DNA from: Mastigias papua
Lineage: Eukaryota > Cnidaria > Scyphozoa > Rhizostomeae > Mastigiidae
Reading direction: 5' to 3'
DNA length: 64,000 bases
NCBI GenBank assembly: GCA_964019165.1
Contig: OZ025276.1
Span: 1,798,001 to 1,862,000, forward strand
The notes beneath the pieces are model-generated. The model saw only the letters and a program-made list of their open reading frames with translations. It was not told where the DNA came from and did no database searches. A program made the position numbers and the translations under genes. Positions 44,483 through 55,083 of the stretch are shown piece after piece. Every line of letters begins with the position of its first letter. Positions within the stretch are counted from its first letter, which is position 1.

Positions 44483-45122
44483 TTTGTGCCTGTTCAGAGA
44501 GGTTTTATTGGAAATTAAGGATAAAGGAAGGTAGATGCAATCACTTAAATTTCAATTTAATAGTGGTAAACTCATGCCAGATCAAACTTTACATTGACAG
44601 GTAATATGAAAATGTGACAATTCACAGGTTATCACCTAAATAAGACAGGTACTAAGACAGTAGAGTCCAAGGTAATATCACATGAGTTAATGAGCATCTA
44701 CATTTTCTGTGAGCATTCACTAACTTCTAATAAAGTTCTGAAGATGCATAATAGACACAAACATTGTCTGGCTGTCATTTCCTCTCTCTGTCATCTGGGC
44801 TGCCATACCTCTTAAAATGTTGCTTGTTTGATAGCGCTGAAAGTCAACAATATCTATGTTCAATTGAATCCACATCGCTCATACGAGTAAATCGAAGATA
44901 GCCTTAATCAGAAAAGCTTGAAATATGTCCATATAAATAATAATGACTTGTACATACCTTCTAAAAGTTGACGTTCCGTATAGGACTGCAAATTTTCCAC
45001 TAAACGTTCTAGAACGGACGGAGAGCAAACACGGGGGTATGCACTTTTACCTAGTCGCGCTAGTTCCAGACTTCGCTAACGTTCCCGTTGTCGTTGCGTT
45101 GTCAATCGGAAACTCTCTATTA

Positions 45123-48100
45123 CAGGGAAGAGTGACGACCCTTATGCTGTAAGAACTTTGCTTGGATGGTGCATAGTTGGACCTGTCAGCCTCCCAGAGT
45201 TTGTAAACACTGATGAGGTATCTACGTGTAACTCGATCATTGCCTGTGAAATGCTCCCAAATACTAGTGACACTGTCAGTATCGTTCTACAGAGTCAAGG
45301 AAAAGAGGTAATAGAAGCATCGACTATCAACAAGATGTTCGCGCTCGATTTTGTTGAACATAAGAAAACAAAAATGCATGGTACTTCAAAGGAAGATAGG
45401 AAGTTCTTAGAGATTGCAGAAAACTGTATTCATAAATGCAGCGATGGCCACTATGAACTGCCTTTGCCATTGAGAGATCATAGTATCCACCTTCCAAATA
45501 ATCGAGAAATGGCACTTAATCGCTTGAATTATTTACAGACTAGGTTCAGTCGCAATCCATCATTTCGAGAAGACTACATAACATTGATGTCACAATTGAT
45601 AGGTAATGGATACGCTGAAGAGGTTCCACCAATGGAGAATGAGACAAGTCGTGCATGGTATATTCCTCATCATGGTGTATATCATCCAAAGAAACCCTCC
45701 AAAATCCGTGTTGTTTTTGATTGTGCCGCACAGTATAAAGGTGAATCACTGAATAAACATCTTCTACAAGGGCCTGATTTGACAAACAACCTTGTTGGAG
45801 TTCTACAGAGATTTCGTCAGGAGCCAATAGCCTTTACATGTGACATAGAAGGCATGTTTCATCAAGTAAGAGTAAACAAAGAAGACCGCAATCTATTGCG
45901 TTTTTTATGGTGGGAGAATGGCGATACAACTAAAGAGCCTAAGGAATATCGCATGACTGTTCATCTCTTTGGCGCTACATCTTCACCTGGCTGTGCTACT
46001 TTCACACCGGAGGTGACAGCAAGAGACAATGAAAATATATTTGGGAAAGAAACAGCAGATTTCTTGCGACACGATTTCTACGTTGATGATGGTTTGAAGT
46101 CAGTATGTACAACCACACAAGCTATCAAGCTCATCCATGATGCAAAAGAGATGTGCGCTAAAGGAGGCTTCCGTCTTCACAAATTTGTGTCAAATAACAA
46201 GGAGGTCATACGTAGTATATCTGAAAAGGATCGTGCAGAAGATATCAAGGAGCTTAACCTAGATCTCGATGCCTTACCTTTAGAGTGAACACTCGGCGTC
46301 CAGTGGTGTGTAGAGTCTGACTGTTTTAAATTTAATATCATGCTGCAAGATAAACCATGTACAAGACGTGGACTTCTATCAACTATTAGCTCAATTTTCG
46401 ATCCTATTGGTTTCGTTGCTCCACTCATGCTAGAAGGAAAGTCAATTCTACAGGAATTGTGTGCTAGAGATTTGGACTGGGATGACCCCATTCCAGAGGG
46501 AATAAAGGCACGATGGGAAAGATGGAGAATGGAAATATTACAGTTGAAAACGTTCTCAATTGCAAGGTGTTTCAAACCGAAAGATTTTGGCTCTATTGTG
46601 AGCTCAGAGCTCCATCACTTCTCCGATGCAAGCAACAAGGGATATGGTCAATGCAGTTACTTGAGGCTAGTAGATGAGAATGAAAGAATCCATTGTACCT
46701 TCGTGACAGGTAAATCTAGAGTTGCACCTCTAAAACCTGTAACAATTCCTCGATTAGAACTCACTGCCGCAGTATGGTCAGTAAGAGGTGGAGAACAGCT
46801 GCATCAGGAGCTAGAATATTCTATTGATAGAGATATCTACTGGACAGACAGCAAAGTAGTGCTTGGATATATTCAAAATGAAAGCAAACGCTTCCATGTT
46901 TTTGTAGCAAACAGAGTGCAAGAGATTCAAGAAGAAACTAGTACAGAGCAATGGAAATATGTTGATACTAAACAAAATCCTGCAGATGAAGCATCACGAG
47001 GAATGAAGGTGAGAGAGTTCTCAACATCTCGGTGGATTTGTGGACCGGAATTCCTACAGAAGAATGAGAATGAATGGCCAGCCAATGACAGCTCCAAGAG
47101 AGAAGTCCCCTCTGACGATCCAGAAGTTAAAAAGGCCACCATCATGGCAACAATATCAGATACAAGATATCCTTCTATCGAAGAAAGAATTGATAGATTT
47201 TCAAGTTGGCACAAAGCGAAGCGAACTGTAGCCATGTGCATTCAATATGTTAGAAAACTCAAGTCTCGAGTAAAAAATTTGGATAGTAAAGGAAGAGAAG
47301 TGAGAGTTAGTGACCTAGAAGCCGCAGAACACCTGATACTTCGTGAAGTACAGCACACAGTCTTTAAGGAAGAGATAGCTGCACTGCAAACAACAGAGCA
47401 GCAGAATGATCTTCAAACTAGAAGTTGTCTTAAAGCTAAAGGTCCTTTATACAAGCTAGATCCCTTTCTGGATGAAAACGAGATTCTTAGAGTCGGTGGA
47501 CGCTTGCGACATGCAAACCTTTCGGATGAAGTCAAGTTCCCAATTATTTTGCCTAAGAGAAGTCACATTTCGAAATTGATAATTAGGTATTTTCATGAGA
47601 AGATAAATCATCAAGGCAAGGGCATGACACTCAATGAAATACGATCATATGGTTTCTGGATAATTGATGCTACTTCATCAGTGTTCAATGTTATATCCTC
47701 CTGCATGAAATGTCAAAACTTGCGAGGAACTGTACAAGAGCAGAAGATGTCAGACTTACCAGAAGATCGTATGGATTGCTACTCACCATTTACATATTGT
47801 GCAGTAGACTATTTTGGCCCATTTATTGTAAAGGAAGGACGCAAGGAGCAGAAACGCTACGGAGTTTTATTCACTTGCATGGCCTCTAGAGCTGTACACG
47901 TCGAAATTGCCAATTCTCTCACAACAGACTCCTTTATTAATGCATATCGTCGCTTTGTCAGTCGACGAGGTCCAATTCGCCAGCTAAGAAGTGATCAAGG
48001 TTCTAACTTTGTAGGAGCAAGAAGAGAACGTGCAAAGGCTTTGGATGAAATGGATCACGAAAGAATTAAAGCCAAGCTTTTGGAAGATAGTTGTGATTGG

Positions 48101-48739
48101 TTTCATTTCAGGATGAACACACCTGCATCAAGTCACATGGGAGGAGTGTGGGAGCGTCAAAGTCGCTCAGTGCGCAATGTACTTTCCTCTCTTCTCCAAG
48201 ATAATGGCAGACAATTAGACAATGAGTCGCTCAGAACTCTGATGTGTGAGGCAGAAGCAATTGTCAACAGTCGGCCACTGACAGTCAACACTTTGACAGA
48301 TCCTGACTCGCTGAGCCCACTGACACCCAATCATCTTTTGACCATGAAGACGAAAGTTCTTCTTTCTCCTCCTGGAGTTTTTCAATCTGCAGATCTATAC
48401 TCCAGAAAGCGATGGAGAAGAGTTCAACACTTAGCAAATGAGTTCTGGTCTCGTTGGAGAAAGGAATTTCTTCTAGAAAAACAGCAGCGACAAAAATGGA
48501 CTCAGGACCGTAAGAACCTGCAAGTGGATGATATAGTAATCATGAAAGAAGATAACGTTCCAAGAAGTGAATGGAAACTAGCAAGAGTTTCATCAGTCTA
48601 CCCAAGTGCAGACGGTTACGTGCGCAAAGTTCAGGTAGTTCTTGCGGATGGTTCATTGGATAAGGACGGTAAGAGAATTACTCCATTGCGACATTTAGAG
48701 AGGCCAGTGCAGAAGTTAGTACTGTTGCCGACTAAATGA
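45123..48739 (+). pseudogene. BEL-1 pol: RT, RNase H, integrase; one TGA stop
   Basis: The frame resumes after Harbinger F. The reverse transcriptase shows KIRVVFDCAAQYKGESLN, TCDIEGMFHQVRV (first Asp) and FYVDDGLKS (YVDD catalytic pair). A TGA at 46286-46288 interrupts the frame between RT and RNase H. The rest is open: RNase H (FSDASNKGYG, IPRLELTAA, YWTDSKVVLGY) and an integrase zinc region (HHQGKGMTLNEI ... CMKCQNLRG). The integrase core has YCAVDYFGPF, LRSDQGSNFVGA and SHMGGVWERQSRSVRNVL. A C-terminal DUF5641-like domain ends at 48739. All catalytic acids are present; the single stop is the only visible defect besides the insertion. Confidence 0.92.
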
Positions 48740-48917
48740 ATATTCAAAACCCAGGGTAAATCCCAGCCGAGGAGCCTTACATACATGGACATTGAATTGC
48801 GAACAATATGTTTTTAATTTGTATTACCTAATAACTATAAATACCACACTTTGAAACATTGATTTACATAGATACACCAACACTTATTAGTGAAATATAA
48901 GTATTTCAGGGGAGCCA

Positions 48918-49659
48918 TGTTACGGATGCTTCCGCTATAGTCCCATAGCAGTTCCTAATCCCTCACATCAGGTGTAACAGTTGCCTGCTATGCATTTTCT
49001 TTGTCTCGCAACTACTAACTATACCACCTGTAGTTACCATGTAGAGCAAAAAGGAGTGCAGAACACATTTTCTAGTGTGGTTCAACCGTTTTCGCTACAA
49101 AAGGTTATCGCTTGACAGAAATACAAAGAAATAGTGCCTTCGTCTATAAATCGTTGGTCATAGAGGCAAGTGGGACCGATATGTAAGTGTATCTTTAGCT
49201 TAATCGTTTTATATACGCCCCCTTTTACTACGTATTGTTAGTCTCGTGTTTTCTATTCATATGTTATTAGTTAATCTCGCTAAGTATTGTTTTGTTGGTA
49301 TCTTAACTACCCCTTTGCTTCATTTATGTATTCAATTACTTGATCTTAGGAGACACCATATAGTCTTATGCCTAGATATTGATTGTTTATTGATTATACT
49401 TTGCAATTAAATTAATTCTCCTAGTATCATAAAATCATTGTATTTCAGTTTACGTATTGATTGGCACGAATTTATCTTCAATAATCGTTGGTCGTCGTCG
49501 TTGTTCTTCGTTTCAATCTATCGTGGAGATAAATTCACTACCCTTCAATTCAGTAGAATACGTCCCAAACTAAGTCACTAGCCAATTGGTCTGACATATT
49601 CGATTGTGATTCGCAAATCCCACTTATCACGCATGTTGGTCCAGGGCTAAGCGCTTACA
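48918..49659 (+). repeat. 3' LTR of BEL-1
   Basis: 742 bp copy of the 5' LTR, preceded by the purine-rich TTTCAGGGGAGCCA that probably primes plus-strand synthesis. From the end of pol (48739) to the LTR there are 178 bp of untranslated sequence. Confidence 0.95.
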
Positions 49660-49994
49660 CCTATTACCTGGCAAGATGGCGATGAAGCGTTTGAAGCATG
49701 GGGAGAGATTTTGTCGCAGAAATTTGAAAAGAATACCACTATCACTGAGAAAAGGTATAATTTTGCAAAAAGAGTACAAGGCCCTGGAGAAAGTGTTGAT
49801 TATTTTGCCATTAGTTTGAGAGAGCATGCTGCAAAATGTAATTTCCAAGGGGACGAGTTTGAAAATCGTTTGTTGGATCAATGTATTGTGGGCCTAAAAG
49901 ACCTCAGTATCCAGAGCACGTTATTGCAGGAGCCTCAAGACACTTTGGATAAGGCACTAGACGTTGCGAGGCGTTTTGACACTGCACGAAGTAC

Positions 49995-50246
49995 CGTTGG
50001 TATTATATTTACGTCTAGCATTGTATTTACGACTGTATTTAGTACTGCGTAGGAGCCCAGAAGTAGGTGGATTGTATTTGTTGTAGTTAGAAGGGGCGTA
50101 TCTAGAGAGAGTTCGGAGAGGAGTTCAGAGAGAAGAGATTGAATAGAGTAGAGAGAGATACATTGAGTATATGAGAGAGTTGAAGGAATCTGTGTTTTTG
50201 TATTCAGTGTTGTCTATTTTATATCGGATCATGAAGCTTTGTGACA
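49995..50246 (+). repeat. Right LTR of G1
   Basis: Direct repeat of 37827-38088. The start is altered (CGTTGG in place of TGTAG) and the end reads GTGACA, followed by the GTAC target copy. Confidence 0.8.
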
Positions 50247-50250
50247 GTAC

Positions 50251-50548
50251 TGTCCAGGGAAAGGTAAGTACTGGGGATATAGTGTTGGTACAGGATGACA
50301 CCTTAAAGAGGACACTGTGCAGACTTGGTGCAAGTGAAGAACTCATCTCAGGTAAGGATTGCAAGGTAAGAGGTGCAATGGTAAGTGTAATGTCACAAAA
50401 CAAGCTAGACTATCTTTCTAGGCCTTTGCAGAAAGTTCATCCTTTAGAGAGAGCAAATGAAATGTGTAGGGACAGAAAGGAGGTGGAAGGAAATAGTGAG
50501 AAGGGAGGAGAGCTAGAGGATATGGGGAAAGTGATCATGCCACACTGA
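50251..50548 (+). pseudogene. BEL/Pao C-terminal domain (BEL-2)
   Basis: STGDIVLVQDDTLKRTLCRL, then SGKDCKVRGAMVSVMSQNK and LSRPLQKVHPLE, is the DUF5641-type domain that follows integrase in BEL/Pao polyproteins. It resumes right after the right LTR of G1. The stop is at 50546-50548. It is the 3' end of the same broken element as the gag at 36.7 kb. Confidence 0.8.
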
Positions 50549-50865
50549 GCAGCTGCGCGTGATGCAGCGTGGCGGATGTGCATCATGCTTGACTCTAGTG
50601 AGTCAAGGAGGGGAGATGTGTGGAAGTCAGTTATCCCTGCATGCAGTGCAGCACCTAATAATGTAGGTCACGTGAGTAACACATTATCACACCCTTATGT
50701 ATAGTAAATTTCCCACAATCTAATAATTCATTTTCAACGAAATAAGGTATTCATAAGCACAGTTAAGTAATCAACAGGAGCTGTGTGATGTATCTAATAG
50801 AACTGGGAGGGGTAGAAGTGTAGGATTCGTTGAGATGATGATGTAGAGTGTTGAAGATTGGTATG

Positions 50866-53000
50866 AAAAGTGTCCTTACATCTGTGGTCCTTGTAACTTT
50901 GAATACCCACTTGCTGCCAACAATGCTCCTACCTTTTGGTTATGGAACTAAATCACATGTCTTGTTTTTGATTGATGATGCACATTTGGCATCATTGGCT
51001 TCTTTCTATTCTTTAGCATGGTCTCCATTCCATGTATCATAGATCTCTGTTGGCTATGATATTCAATGTCTTCACTTATGATATCTGTATTGAAGCAATG
51101 TGCATTTTCTTCATCAATATGCTCAGCTAGTTTTGCATGATGTGTTCTTACTCTTGCTCCTTGCAAATTTGCAACGTCTCTCATAAAGTTCTGCTCATAT
51201 GTTGCTCCCACTGGCAAAGCAGTCTTCTCAACCTCAAGATATGCTTCTTTGTCTACTGCATGTCTATCAAAGTCTGGATCACTTTCATCATCACAATCAA
51301 CTTTTATATGATCAGAGGTAGATGAGACAGTTCTATTAAAGTCATGACAGTCTCTTTCTGAGGAGATAACATCACAACTGCGAATAACATGTTTGGCTTG
51401 AAGATCATAGAGTTTATAACCTGTTTGTCCCATGTTTGTATCCAGCAAATATTGCTTGTTTTAGATTTAGCATCACACTTATGACAACTTTTATCAGCTA
51501 TATGCACATTAGCTGTGTGCACCCATATACTAAATACTACATTTGAGGTTAGACACATTTGGCGTTACAGTGTACCAACATTCAAGTGGTGTCTTCTTAC
51601 TGAATGCAACTGTTGGGCATCTAAGTCTTTCTAGGGCTGCATAGTATGTTGCCAAATATGTCTCAAGACTCAGAGTGGTATATAAGCAGCTATTGAAGTA
51701 ATATTAAGCAATATGTACACAGTACAAACTTGAACTGAAACACATACATTTGGAAAATGAAGTCACATAAGATGCTAATGAGAATGTCATAAACAAAAAG
51801 GACAATGTCGTAAACACAGTTGTTTTTGCTTCCTAACAGGTTTTGGCAGGCCGCATGCTGCCTGCAGGCTGTAGTTTACCCATCTCTGAGCTACAGTCTC
51901 TGAAGTACACTGCTGTGCTCACTGCTTCTGCCCAAAAGTGAAGTTGGTAGTTTAGTATGATGTACTGTTGACCAGGCTGTTTTGACAATTGTCCTATTCA
52001 TGCACTCTGTAACACCATTTTGCTCTGGATTCATTGGAGTTGTGGTTTCATGTAAAAGTCCTTTTTCTGTCATATATTCTGCAAACTCAAATGAACAATA
52101 TTCATCACCATTGTCTGTATGGAGACCTTTAACATGATTTCCAGTTTCATTGCTAAATAAATTGACAAACACTTTGAGCTTTTCTAGTACTTTGCTCTTG
52201 TGCTATACATGAATGTACCAAGACATATCATCAATAAAATGTACAAAGTACTTAGATTTTCCAAGCAATCCCACATTAGTAGGCCCAAATACACACTATG
52301 TATTGTTGTCATGATTTCTGCAGCTCAAAGTGTTTATGCTTTTGGAAATGGATGTCAATGCTGTTTTCCCATCTGGCAACCTTGACATATTTGCTCATTC
52401 TCTAATTCAGACTTGCTACAATCCATTCCATCAACCAATCCCTTTCTCGAACTTTTCCTCATGTTATCTGCTCCTAAGTGACCTATCTGATAATGCCAAA
52501 TTGATTGACTTCTGTCATCACCAGCTGTAGAACCAAAATAAGAAGTGTGAACCAGTTCTGATTTTAATTTGTAAAGTTGTCTATAGTTGTGACCAATGGT
52601 GTATGACTTGTCATCAAGTATGAGTCCACAAAGTGCCCTTTGAATTGAACTTCAACCGCTTTTTCTGTCACTGTAGGGAATGACAACAGTTTGTTTTGAA
52701 TCCAGGAACATATAGAACATCATGCAATGTAACACTTATAGGCAAGTAGAGCCACACTACCTTTTCCATAGGCATATAGTGTGCTGTTCTCAGCACGCTT
52801 TACTTTCACAGGACTCTTAGGCCTGGTACTCACTTGATGATTATCACGATTATCATAACTACGATTATCATGAATAAATAAAGTCCTCCTTGACAGCAGG
52901 ATGTTCAGGATAACATGTCCTCACTATCAATAACGGTAATTGTCTTGTCAATGTGGCTGTTGATTGACATAGAAAACTCCTTGCAATGATGAGCACTGTG
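50866..53000 (-). pseudogene. Copia-type retrotransposon pol remnant
   Basis: In several minus-strand frames, from right to left: a protease region (NSTLYAYGKGSVALPISVTL, then HDVLYVPGFK, about 52700-52820); a gag-pre-integrase motif (IGHLGADNMRKSSRKGLVDG, about 52430-52500); the integrase core (LHTDNGDEYCSFEF and PEQNGVTECMNRT, 51891-52172); the linker to RT (GYKLYDLQAKHVIRS, 51380-51448); and the first RT block (GSKWVFKVTRTTD, about 50866-50910). Order and motifs are those of Copia. It has many stops and frame changes, and no LTR was recognised. It is cut off at the left, next to the BEL-2 end. Confidence 0.8.
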
Positions 53001-53323
53001 TATATTTTAAGACAACGTAGACAGAAAAGAGAAATTCACTATAGCACGAAAAAGCGGGAACATTGCTTTAGCATACTGAGGGCTTTTTTCGTCCGACACT
53101 TGTCAGAGTACGTCGGATAGCGACTGAAAGGTGAACCAAAATATATAGCTAGATGCGGGTACACCTGATATGATGAATAATACAACTATTTGGCCCTATG
53201 ATTGGCCACTTAGCACCTATTCACCATTGGTTACTTGAAGAGTGCAAGTGCGAAAATGAACTCGTTTTGTTTACACAAGACTGGGTTTTGAGTCTTAATG
53301 TACACTGATTCCAAAACACCTAA
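53001..53323. other. Spacer with one copy of the 42-bp repeat arm
   Basis: 53037-53077 repeats the arm of the inverted repeat at 31821-31862 (CACTATAGCACGAAAAAGCG start). The rest has no recognisable gene. Confidence 0.6.
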
Positions 53324-53524
53324 ATGAAAGGACAATCTAGCTTGCCCTATGATCTGAAAAGAGAGGAGATAAAATCCCAGCAGCAAAGGCAAAGAATGTT
53401 CTGGGTCAGAGATAGTTTTAAACACAAAACTTACAGTGACTACCATGATGTATGTCAAGAGCTAAGGTTGAACAATCGCAAGTGTCATTTCTATGGTGGC
53501 CAACATTTCTACACAAGGTTCATC

Positions 53525-53776
53525 ACGGCAAAGGTGTGGTGAAACATCATGGCAAAAGTTTGTTGAAACATCACGGCAAAAGTGTGTTGAAACATCACGG
53601 CAAAAGTGTTTTTGAAACATCACAGCACACGTGTGTTGAAACATCACGGCAAAAGTTTGTTGAAACATCATGCCAAAAGTCTGTTGAAACATGACAGCAC
53701 AAGTTTTTATTAACCATCACAGCAAATGTTTGTTGAAACATCATGGCAAAAGTTTGTTCAAACATGACAGCAAAAG
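53525..53776 (+). repeat. Left array of the 24-bp tandem repeat
   Basis: About ten units of GAAACATCACGGCAAAAGTT-type sequence with single-base changes (GGCAAAAG, AGCACAAG, GCCAAAAG). It is the inverted partner of the array at 56219-56380. Confidence 0.9.
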
Positions 53777-54458
53777 GTAAGTATGCACCGGACGTTTACC
53801 AGATCCTTGAGCACACGTTATCTTGGTCAGCATATACAGTCTCCTTTCCTCCACGATTTACACCGTGAGGTATCTTTCAGGGTTTCAACTATCCCACACT
53901 ATGTCTCGCGCTTTCTGTTACTCATCCTGTTTATTTCCTTTCAGCATATTTGAGTATTTTCTAAGCTTTAGGATTGCTACAAACTCCTGAGTAGGGTATG
54001 CTTAATGGCAGTGCCTATGCTTGTTGCATGTGAAAAGTGACTATGCCTCCTGTTTTCTTAGTCCATGTACGAGTATAATTACTCATGTGATGTCTTCTAA
54101 TTGTTGAATATCGTTGGTTAGGAAATGACACATGTCTTAATTAACTGTGTTTTAATGAAATGTGTCTTTACAATAGCGTTGATTTAGATATAGGATAGTG
54201 TTGGAAAAAATTTTTAGACAGAAATTATTTAATGTTTTGGGTTTCTTAAAACATAATTTTGGTGGCTAGGTACATTGACATTCAATGACTAGCTGAAAAT
54301 TTAACAGACTCCTGTCAGTTATTACAATTTCTTCAAGTATGCGGACTCTTAGGATCAAAATCCGCTTGCAAATAGTGCTGTGTTATTGCTACTGCATTAT
54401 TTATTTGTGCTTTCAACATTTACTTGACGTATTAATGTGTAATGTGGTTGGCTACTTT

Positions 54459-54784
54459 CAGGGATGCCTGCGTGTACTTAGGGCAGGAGGGGCAAGGCTT
54501 CCTCTGGGGGCACATCTATATATATGCATGTTCCTCCGCAGCGGTAGATCTTGGTCTTCAAACTCTCTTCTAGAGGTAAAATGTGTAGCATACTGATCTC
54601 ATACCTATACTGGGGGTCTGGGGGTTGTTGTTGGGGGTCTGGGGCTTGCCCCAGAAAAAGTGTCTTAAACAAACTGTCTAGAATGCTGCAAAATGCCCCT
54701 TCACAAGATAGGAGAGGTGTGAAGATCTCTGTAGTTAGGTCAATTCTTGCCCCTCCTGCCCCCCCCCCAGTGTAAGCATCCCTG
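54459..54784. mobile_element. hAT-type MITE inside the integrase-core element
   Basis: Inverted ends CAGGGATGCCTGCGTGTACT (54459) and, on the minus strand, CAGGGATGCTTACACTGG (ending 54784). Both are followed by GGCAGGAGGGGCAAG. A perfect 8-bp duplication, GCTACTTT, is at 54451-54458 and 54785-54792. 326 bp, no coding capacity. Confidence 0.9.
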
Positions 54785-55083
54785 GCTACTTTGGTCACAT
54801 TGGTGGCACCAGGGGATGGCTAGGGGCTATGTCCTCCTCAGAAGATGTTAGCCTCCCTTGGTCAAAAGGTGAAGAACTATTTTGTATTCCTATGTTTAAA
54901 GTACTGTCAATTCAGAGATATCAATCTAGTGTTATCAATGTTTTCTTGCTAATTAATGCTTGCCAATTCCAAGAATTACTATATCGGAATTATCTGAATA
55001 TAAACATTGGTCAAAAGCATTTTGATATGCACCATTTTTGGCATACTCTAATAATCTATGATATAATGATAGACATTCCCTTC

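Larger units (their letters stand above)
41636..45117 (+). mobile_element. Harbinger-type DNA transposon, copy F, apparently complete
   Basis: The element is 3482 bp with about 60-bp terminal inverted repeats (41636-41694 and 45059-45117). They read GAGAGTTTCCGATYGACAAC outward and end in GGTCTGGAACTAG. TATTA is present on both sides (41631-41635 and 45118-45122); only TA is duplicated in copy B. It carries convergent intact genes for the DDE transposase and the Myb-like partner, separated by an 11-unit hairpin repeat. It lies in the BEL-1 coding frame. It is the innermost, youngest element of the nest and could be active or recently active. Confidence 0.95.
38377..49659 (+). mobile_element. 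BEL/Pao LTR retrotransposon BEL-1, nearly intact
   Basis: LTRs at 38377-39117 (741 bp) and 48918-49659 (742 bp) differ by about three substitutions and one inserted base. They begin TGTTACGG and end CTTACA. A 5-bp target duplication, CCTAT, is at 38372-38376 and 49660-49664. The interior encodes a full gag-protease-RT-RNase H-integrase polyprotein with a single nonsense codon, split by Harbinger F. Without Harbinger F the element is about 7.8 kb, normal for BEL. The near identity of the LTRs means a recent insertion. Confidence 0.95.
38126..49994 (+). pseudogene. Gypsy-type gag of G1, split by BEL-1
   Basis: The left part (38126-38376) reads FRRPDKFKLGDDFDLFWRKP and LAILFNLNDACRIADPI. The right part (49665-49994) continues DEAFEAWGEILSQKFEKNTT, RVQGPGESVDYFAISLREHA and LDQCIVGLKDLSIQSTLLQE. 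This is the Retrotrans_gag fold. The frame continues across the BEL-1 insertion and no other stop is seen, so gag was open when BEL-1 landed. No zinc knuckle or protease follows; the LTR comes directly after ARRFDTARST. Confidence 0.85.
37827..50246 (+). mobile_element. Gag-only Gypsy-like element G1, hosting BEL-1
   Basis: LTRs of about 250-260 bp lie at 37827-38088 and 49995-50246. They share ATTGTATTTACGACTGTATT and most of their length, differing by a few small indels. GTAC flanks both sides (37823-37826 and 50247-50250). A primer-site-like TTTGGAGGTCCTACTGAGAT follows the left LTR. Without BEL-1 the internal part is only about 0.6 kb and codes for gag alone, so the whole element would be about 1.1 kb: a terminal-repeat miniature retrotransposon. 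Confidence 0.8.
36641..50790 (+). mobile_element. BEL/Pao remnant BEL-2, internally deleted, hosting G1
   Basis: BEL gag and protease sequence (36641-37826) and a BEL C-terminal domain (50251-50548) flank the Gypsy element G1. RT, RNase H and integrase are absent, so an internal deletion preceded the G1 insertion or coincided with it. A possible 3' LTR begins with TGTGTGGAAGTCAG at about 50616, after a purine-rich AGGAGGGGAGA, and may run to about 50790. No 5' LTR is present: the element begins abruptly within gag at the Harbinger C junction. Confidence 0.8.

Noticed and set aside
53525..53776. 24-bp repeats resembling a CRISPR or protein-repeat gene
   Set aside because: There are no spacers; an inverted partner array at 56219-56380 and target duplications show these are subterminal transposon repeats.
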